A stretch of DNA of 64,000 nt from Anas platyrhynchos (lineage: Eukaryota > Chordata > Aves > Anseriformes > Anatidae). The stretch lies in contig NC_092612.1 of the NCBI RefSeq assembly GCF_047663525.1, positions 2,265,501 to 2,329,500 of the forward strand, in the 5' to 3' direction. Under the pieces are notes generated by a model. That model did not search any database. It saw only the letters and a program-made list of their open reading frames with translations, and had not been told where the DNA came from. Both the position numbers and the translations under genes were made by a program. Shown here in pieces: positions 57,533-64,000 of this stretch (positions are counted from its first letter, which is position 1; each line of letters begins with the position of its first letter).

Positions 57533-60354
57533 ATATTGCAATTTAAGAATCTCTGGCATTTATTTGTTCCCTGCAATGCTCCCTTTTCATTTCCTTGCTC
57601 ATGTCATAGCCATTCTGCCACGCTGGCTTCTTTCAAGTCACAGGATTAGAGGCCAGAATGTTTCCGGGCAAAAATACACATCAGCACAAAGAGATGATGA
57701 AGACAATGATGCGGATTGTCCTACCTCTTTAGGGAATGGGAGCCTCTAACTCCCTGGAGCCTTGCTCCAACACTCATCCTGATTTCTGGTGTACATCTCC
57801 TCCCTAGCCTTGAAGTTTCAGGATGGACTTCCAGGTGTGAGGGTCGTCAGCATTATCAATCTCCCTCCTTAACGCAGTGCTTACTCAGGTTCTTTTAGTC
57901 ATTGTATTTCTAGGCAGGGCACCTCTAATCTTGGTTTTAGACTCCCTCAGATTAACAATTGCTCTTGGGAGAAATGTGCCTGGCTCTTCTTTTGTAATCC
58001 TACTTCTCCCCTTCGTACCTTCCTGCTTTACACCTCTTAACTCCAAGAATCGGGAATGAAGGCTGCTGCCCTCCCAAGAGTTTCTGTTGGAGAGCTGTGG
58101 TTGTTTTACTTGGGTGGGCGGCCGAGCTCCACAACAACCGCTCCTTCACTCCCCCTCCTCAAAGGGAGAGGTGGAGAAAATAGGATAAAAAGGGATCAAG
58201 GTTTGAGATAACGACAGGGAGATCGCTCAATAATTATTGTGATGGGCAAAGCAGCCTCAACATAGGGAGATAGTAAGATTTATTGCCTATTACTATTTAT
58301 TGCCTATTACTAACAAGCTAGAGGAGTGAGAAACAAAGAAAAGAAAACAAACATGCTTTCCTCCCATCTGGCCTCTTCAACCTCCTCCCCTCGAGCGGCC
58401 CAGGGGAATGGGGGATCGGGTGTTGTGGTCAGTCTATATCATTTGTCTCTGCCGCTCCTTCACAGTCACTCTCGTAACCTGCACGTTGGGGTCCCTCCCA
58501 CAGGATGCAGTCCTTCCTGAACTGATTGTGCGTGGACCTCCCACAGGCAGCAGCTCTTCAAGAACTGCTCCAGATATGGGTCCGTACCACAGGGTCAATC
58601 CATCAGGAGCAAACTGCTCCAAAATGAGTCCCCCACAGGCAACAGCTCCTGCCAGGTCACCTGCTCTTACATAGGCTCCTCTCCACAGGCCACAGGTCTG
58701 GCCCGGAATCTGGGTCCGGCAGGGGTCCTCCACAGCCCGCAGCCTCCTTCAGTGCAGGTCCACCTGCTCCACCGTGGTCTCCTCCACCGGCTGCAGCATG
58801 GAACCCTGCTTCACCGTGGTACGCCATGGGCTGCAGAGGGACAGCCTTCTTCGCCACGGTCCACACCATAGGCCGTAAGGGAACTTGGGCTCCAGCACCT
58901 GGAGCACCTCTCCCCCTCCTTCTTCACTGACCATGGCGCCTGCAAGGCTCTTTCTCACGACTCACTCCCCCAGATGCTGTGTAGCAGCACCTTTTTTGTG
59001 TGTGTGTCCCTGTCTTAATTATGCTCACAGAGAGGTGCAAACAGCGTTGCTTATTGGATCTACTCTGGCCAGCAGTGGGCCCTTACCTAAAATGGGGCGT
59101 CTTCTAGATTCTTCTCGCAGAAGCCACCCCTGTGGGCCACTGCTACCACAACCTTGTCACATAAACCCACTACAAGAGCTTCAATAACAAAAGCACATGC
59201 TGAGTAATTGATACACATCTCTGTGCCTGCACAGCAGGCACAAGCACATATTTGGTAGGATTTCCCCAGGACGCCCCACCCACCCTGCTCAGCAGCACGC
59301 ATGCTCCGGGAGTCCTCACAAGGGCAGCCAGATGAGCAAGGGCACCAGACGTGCCCCTAACTCTGCCTGAGGCAGGATCAGAGTGGCAGGAGCACAGCAC
59401 TGCCTGTGGAGGACAAGAGTATGGGAAGGGGGGACTGAGAACAGAGCTGTTGGTGTGCCACAACCTCGGTCTCCCCAGCTTGAGGCCAGGGTGGAGGGAC
59501 AAAGCAATCATTGGCTTGGGACCAACCCAGGCACAGCCTAGCCTGCACAGCATCAGAATGGGATTTTTGGAGGGGTCCTGCAGGGCTTCTCCAGACCCAC
59601 TTGGCTTCAGGACACAGTGATGCACACGTAATACCCTGAAAGACATTACACTTTTCACCACAGGAATGCTCCAGTGGGGAAGATGATACTTGTCCTGCGC
59701 TATTCCTGTCCTCTGCAGTGTTTTCAGGACAACTGAAAGATTCTGCATAAGCCCTTTCAGAGGAGAGAAAACAATCTTTGCATCGCCATTCACATTCCGT
59801 CGCCATTATACACACCAAGGCTGAATTTATCTGCGTCCTGCCCAGATTTAAAGGGGCCTCACATCACCCTCTAAAAGCTGTCCTGGCTGCCACCTATCCC
59901 TTTGACTTCTTTGGGACTCCCTCCTCTTTGTGGCTTTGGCAGGTGTGCTTGGAGGAGGGATGGGCAATACAAAATGTTTAGAGTGCTAATATACCATCAG
60001 TGCTTCATCCAGTTGGACATTGGCCTGCACAAACATACCTTCCAGCAATTCAAAGGTTTGCTTCATCAACGGGGAGACAGGATCAAACCTTGGTTGTTGG
60101 TGATACGACAATTAGACAGCGGGAACTCCTGGACATCCTTCTAAGACCTTGCCAATACCACACCTCTCAGTCACTCCTACAAAGACCAAATTCCTTAAGG
60201 GTACTCATCTCCTACAGGCATGAAGGAGATCCACATTAGGACCATATCCACCCACGTTTTTCTACTCCAAGACATCACATTTCTCCCTGTACATCTTCAC
60301 GGAACATCGCAATAGAAAAGGAACATAAGGAGACTCAGATTACTTTGAAGCAAA
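57533..60354. other. Array spacer, unit 3 (genes 14-15)
   Basis: Copy of 53506-56327; I found no difference. No gene. Confidence 0.7.
58096..59174 (-). mobile_element. Solo LTR, copy 3
   Basis: Same element and flanks as 50042-51120, within the third array unit. Confidence 0.8.
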
Positions 60355-60357
60355 AAC

Positions 60358-60363
60358 TTTAAT
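60358..60363 (-). terminator. Gene 15 poly(A) signal
   Basis: ATTAAA on the minus strand, 4,027 bp right of the gene 14 signal. Confidence 0.75.
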
Positions 60364-60778
60364 GAGTCTGAAGAAGGAATCAAAGCAGCACATGGAGGAA
60401 AGGATCCAGCCCATGCTGCCACAAGGACAGCTGTCAGTCAGACCCCCTTCACCACAATGGGAAGCACATCTTCCTGCCTCACATGGTGAGAGGAAGAACA
60501 AAGATGATGCTCTTGACTTGCTTCCAGATGAACTCATGGCACAGGACAGGATGAGACAACAAGGACTCATGCTGAAGAGAAGAAAGCACAAGAAGAAGAT
60601 GTCTGCTGGCCGTGTTTCCAGACAGCGCAGGCTGGCACCCTGGCTTCCCTCTCTGCTCTGCAGGAGGCCACGAGGGTACTCAGGCCCTCTGGAAACTCTG
60701 GCCAGCAGCTCCGTCCTCAGTCCGGCACCGGGCTTCGGGCTTCGTGGTCGATGCTCTCACTGGACGTCCTCGTGGGCT

Positions 60779-61075
60779 TTAGCAGGGCAGGCACCTTCTG
60801 CCGCTGTAGCGGCCACCAAAGCCAGAGAGGCCAAAGCCCCCGGAGGAGATGGGCACTCCCTCCTCACTCAGGATGCTACCAACGGCAGCTGAGGTGGTGG
60901 ATCCCACAGCGGTGTTCTGGGGGAAGGAGCTGAGGATGGGGCCGGGCAGGGTCACCACCACGGGAGAGGGCTGGATCACCACACGGGAGTCCTGGCACTG
61001 CCGGACACAGGGCTCGTTGCAGCTGTTGGCAAGTGGGGTTGGCCCACAGGGACGGCACAGATCGTAGCACGACAT
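60779..61075 (-). CDS. Gene 15: feather beta-keratin, 98 aa, consensus form (array unit)
   Basis: A further copy of gene 13 with the same protein and 3' UTR. The ATG at 61075 is 21 nt past the acceptor (exon 2 from 61096), and the intron is 61097-61412. It is the last coding region before the right edge. Confidence 0.95.
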   Translation of the reverse strand: MSCYDLCRPCGPTPLANSCNEPCVRQCQDSRVVIQPSPVVVTLPGPILSSFPQNTAVGSTTSAAVGSILSEEGVPISSGGFGLSGFGGRYSGRRCLPC

Positions 61076-61412
61076 GGCTGCGGGATGGAGGCGCACCTGG
61101 GAGAGAGAGTAGGGAAAGCACACGCAGCGTGTCAGCAGTAGCCTGACAGCCTGCTGGCCAAGACAGAAGGCATAGTCTGGGGAACAGGGACACAGTCGAC
61201 GAGGACAGAGAGAAGTCCCAGGGCCCCTGCAAAGACCGTCCTAGACCTCCTCCCACCTTCCCCCTCAGTGACAAGCAGAACAGCAACAGAGGGAGCAGAG
61301 TCAAGGAGCAAGGCCCACACCAAACCTACACGGAGCCAGAGCCTCGGTGGAGGCCAGAAGGCCAAGGGGAGAAGAGGAAGAGGGGAGTACGGAGAAGGCA
61401 CTTGCAGCTCAC

Positions 61413-61559
61413 CTTGTTCACCAAGGAGGAGGAGGCAAGAGAAGTGGATGAGGCAGCTTGCTGTTGAATGAGTTTTTATACTGTTCCAGACTGCCCCAGG
61501 CCCAGAGGCACCATTTGCACAAGTAATGTTTTTACTAGCAAGCTCATCTCACATGCAAA
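61413..61559 (-). promoter_or_regulatory. Gene 15 promoter and non-coding exon 1
   Basis: The TTTGCAT box is at 61553-61559, TATAAAA at 61474-61480, and the predicted start near 61449. The GTGAGC donor is at 61407-61412. Confidence 0.8.
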
Positions 61560-64000
61560 ATATTGCAATTTAAGAATCTCTGGCATTTATTTGTTCCCTG
61601 CAATGCTCCCTTTTCATTTCCTTGCTCATGTCATAGCCATTCTGCCACGCTGGCTTCTTTCAAGTCACAGGATTAGAGGCCAGAATGTTTCCGGGCAAAA
61701 ATACACATCAGCACAAAGAGATGATGAAGACAATGATGCGGATTGTCCTACCTCTTTAGGGAATGGGAGCCTCTAACTCCCTGGAGCCTTGCTCCAACAC
61801 TCATCCTGATTTCTGGTGTACATCTCCTCCCTAGCCTTGAAGTTTCAGGATGGACTTCCAGGTGTGAGGGTCGTCAGCATTATCAATCTCCCTCCTTAAC
61901 GCAGTGCTTACTCAGGTTCTTTTAGTCATTGTATTTCTAGGCAGGGCACCTCTAATCTTGGTTTTAGACTCCCTCAGATTAACAATTGCTCTTGGGAGAA
62001 ATGTGCCTGGCTCTTCTTTTGTAATCCTACTTCTCCCCTTCGTACCTTCCTGCTTTACACCTCTTAACTCCAAGAATCGGGAATGAAGGCTGCTGCCCTC
62101 CCAAGAGTTTCTGTTGGAGAGCTGTGGTTGTTTTACTTGGGTGGGCGGCCGAGCTCCACAACAACCGCTCCTTCACTCCCCCTCCTCAAAGGGAGAGGTG
62201 GAGAAAATAGGATAAAAAGGGATCAAGGTTTGAGATAACGACAGGGAGATCGCTCAATAATTATTGTGATGGGCAAAGCAGCCTCAACATAGGGAGATAG
62301 TAAGATTTATTGCCTATTACTATTTATTGCCTATTACTAACAAGCTAGAGGAGTGAGAAACAAAGAAAAGAAAACAAACATGCTTTCCTCCCATCTGGCC
62401 TCTTCAACCTCCTCCCCTCGAGCGGCCCAGGGGAATGGGGGATCGGGTGTTGTGGTCAGTCTATATCATTTGTCTCTGCCGCTCCTTCACAGTCACTCTC
62501 GTAACCTGCACGTTGGGGTCCCTCCCACAGGATGCAGTCCTTCCTGAACTGATTGTGCGTGGACCTCCCACAGGCAGCAGCTCTTCAAGAACTGCTCCAG
62601 ATATGGGTCCGTACCACAGGGTCAATCCATCAGGAGCAAACTGCTCCAAAATGAGTCCCCCACAGGCAACAGCTCCTGCCAGGTCACCTGCTCTTACATA
62701 GGCTCCTCTCCACAGGCCACAGGTCTGGCCCGGAATCTGGGTCCGGCAGGGGTCCTCCACAGCCCGCAGCCTCCTTCAGTGCAGGTCCACCTGCTCCACC
62801 GTGGTCTCCTCCACCGGCTGCAGCATGGAACCCTGCTTCACCGTGGTACGCCATGGGCTGCAGAGGGACAGCCTTCTTCGCCACGGTCCACACCATAGGC
62901 CGTAAGGGAACTTGGGCTCCAGCACCTGGAGCACCTCTCCCCCTCCTTCTTCACTGACCATGGCGCCTGCAAGGCTCTTTCTCACGACTCACTCCCCCAG
63001 ATGCTGTGTAGCAGCACCTTTTTTGTGTGTGTGTCCCTGTCTTAATTATGCTCACAGAGAGGTGCAAACAGCGTTGCTTATTGGATCTACTCTGGCCAGC
63101 AGTGGGCCCTTACCTAAAATGGGGCGTCTTCTAGATTCTTCTCGCAGAAGCCACCCCTGTGGGCCACTGCTACCACAACCTTGTCACATAAACCCACTAC
63201 AAGAGCTTCAATAACAAAAGCACATGCTGAGTAATTGATACACATCTCTGTGCCTGCACAGCAGGCACAAGCACATATTTGGTAGGATTTCCCCAGGACG
63301 CCCCACCCACCCTGCTCAGCAGCACGCATGCTCCGGGAGTCCTCACAAGGGCAGCCAGATGAGCAAGGGCACCAGACGTGCCCCTAACTCTGCCTGAGGC
63401 AGGATCAGAGTGGCAGGAGCACAGCACTGCCTGTGGAGGACAAGAGTATGGGAAGGGGGGACTGAGAACAGAGCTGTTGGTGTGCCACAACCTCGGTCTC
63501 CCCAGCTTGAGGCCAGGGTGGAGGGACAAAGCAATCATTGGCTTGGGACCAACCCAGGCACAGCCTAGCCTGCACAGCATCAGAATGGGATTTTTGGAGG
63601 GGTCCTGCAGGGCTTCTCCAGACCCACTTGGCTTCAGGACACAGTGATGCACACGTAATACCCTGAAAGACATTACACTTTTCACCACAGGAATGCTCCA
63701 GTGGGGAAGATGATACTTGTCCTGCGCTATTCCTGTCCTCTGCAGTGTTTTCAGGACAACTGAAAGATTCTGCATAAGCCCTTTCAGAGGAGAGAAAACA
63801 ATCTTTGCATCGCCATTCACATTCCGTCGCCATTATACACACCAAGGCTGAATTTATCTGCGTCCTGCCCAGATTTAAAGGGGCCTCACATCACCCTCTA
63901 AAAGCTGTCCTGGCTGCCACCTATCCCTTTGACTTCTTTGGGACTCCCTCCTCTTTGTGGCTTTGGCAGGTGTGCTTGGAGGAGGGATGGGCAATACAAA
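61560..64000. other. Array spacer, unit 4, cut by the window edge
   Basis: Copy of the array spacer up to the position matching 51,919 of unit 1. It includes the fourth LTR copy. No gene. Confidence 0.7.
62123..63201 (-). mobile_element. Solo LTR, copy 4
   Basis: Same element and flanks as 50042-51120, within the last, partial array unit. Confidence 0.8.

Larger units (their letters stand above)
49059..64000. repeat. Tandem array, period 4,027 bp, about 3.7 units
   Basis: All landmarks right of gene 12 recur at exactly 4,027 bp: coding starts 53021/57048/61075, TATA boxes 49393/53420/57447/61474, and LTR starts 50042/54069/58096/62123. The only difference I found between the unit starting at gene 12 and the next, from 49,059 on, is C at 51947 against T at 55974 and 60001. 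The array runs off the right edge; the next poly(A) signal would fall near 64,385. The period also holds for gene 12's coding exon, but with several differences there. Confidence 0.95.

Noticed and set aside
60362-60892. A 176-aa plus-strand ORF (MSLKKESKQHMEE...) running antisense through the 3' UTR and coding exon, also at 40818, 44467, 48281, 52308 and 56335
   Set aside because: It recurs only because the DNA is duplicated, is broken in genes 5-9, starts at the antisense of the poly(A) signal and shows no domain.
60849-61067. A 72-aa plus-strand ORF ([15 protein letters not shown]...) opposite every keratin coding exon
   Set aside because: It is the antisense shadow of a conserved exon; its conservation follows from the keratin on the other strand.
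49059-64000. Regular repetition suggesting CRISPR-like or satellite DNA
   Set aside because: The units are 4 kb, contain spliced-type genes and an LTR, and belong to a vertebrate tandem gene array.

Overview
The window comes from a bird genome. It holds a cluster of feather-type beta-keratin (corneous beta-protein) genes, all on the minus strand. The evidence is 14 complete coding regions for feather keratins, a family confined to birds, together with CR1 LINE fragments and an avian-type solo LTR. The species cannot be told from the sequence. Nothing prokaryotic is present and I saw no unrelated protein-coding gene.

Each gene has the same skeleton, read right to left: a TATAAAA box; a short non-coding exon 1 ending in a GT donor; one intron in the 5' UTR; an acceptor that leaves exactly 21 nt of 5' UTR before ATG; an uninterrupted coding exon; and an ATTAAA poly(A) hexamer about 370 to 450 nt past the stop. 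Most promoters also carry a TTTGCAT box about 72 to 75 bp upstream of the TATA box. I number the genes 1 to 15 from left to right.

Region 1 (1 to about 23.5 kb) is AT-rich. It holds exon 1 of gene 1 (its coding exon lies off the left edge) and genes 2 to 4. These encode 116 to 117 residue proteins with a Gly/Ser/Tyr/Arg tail, have introns of 1.1 to 1.5 kb, and sit 5 to 6.6 kb apart. The spacers hold microsatellites, a G-quadruplex-like run and two blocks shared between paralogous spacers.

Region 2 (about 23.5 to 48.5 kb) is GC-richer. It holds genes 5 to 12, all encoding 98-residue feather keratins with 311 to 336 bp introns. It is built from segmental duplications: a 2.8 kb spacer present three times (after genes 5, 9 and 11), a 3,906-bp offset duplication around genes 7 and 8 that carries reverse CR1 fragments, and a 7,463-bp offset duplication of the gene 9-10 pair as 11-12.

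Region 3 (about 48.5 to 64 kb) is an almost perfect tandem array with a 4,027-bp period. It carries genes 13 to 15 and the upstream half of gene 12. Every unit contains the same 1,079-bp solo LTR with the same 5-bp target duplication. The related spacer between genes 6 and 7 keeps the empty insertion site, so the order of events can be read: LTR insertion first, array amplification afterwards.

Functionally the window is one locus for bulk production of structural protein. Near-identical proteins from many copies raise dosage, and gene conversion and unequal crossing-over appear to keep the copies alike. I found no previously undescribed system. The most notable points are the very recent array with its LTR and empty-site clock, a clustered substitution patch in gene 12, a swapped promoter patch in gene 5, cysteine gains and losses between copies, and an open frame conserved just after the stop codon of genes 2 to 4.
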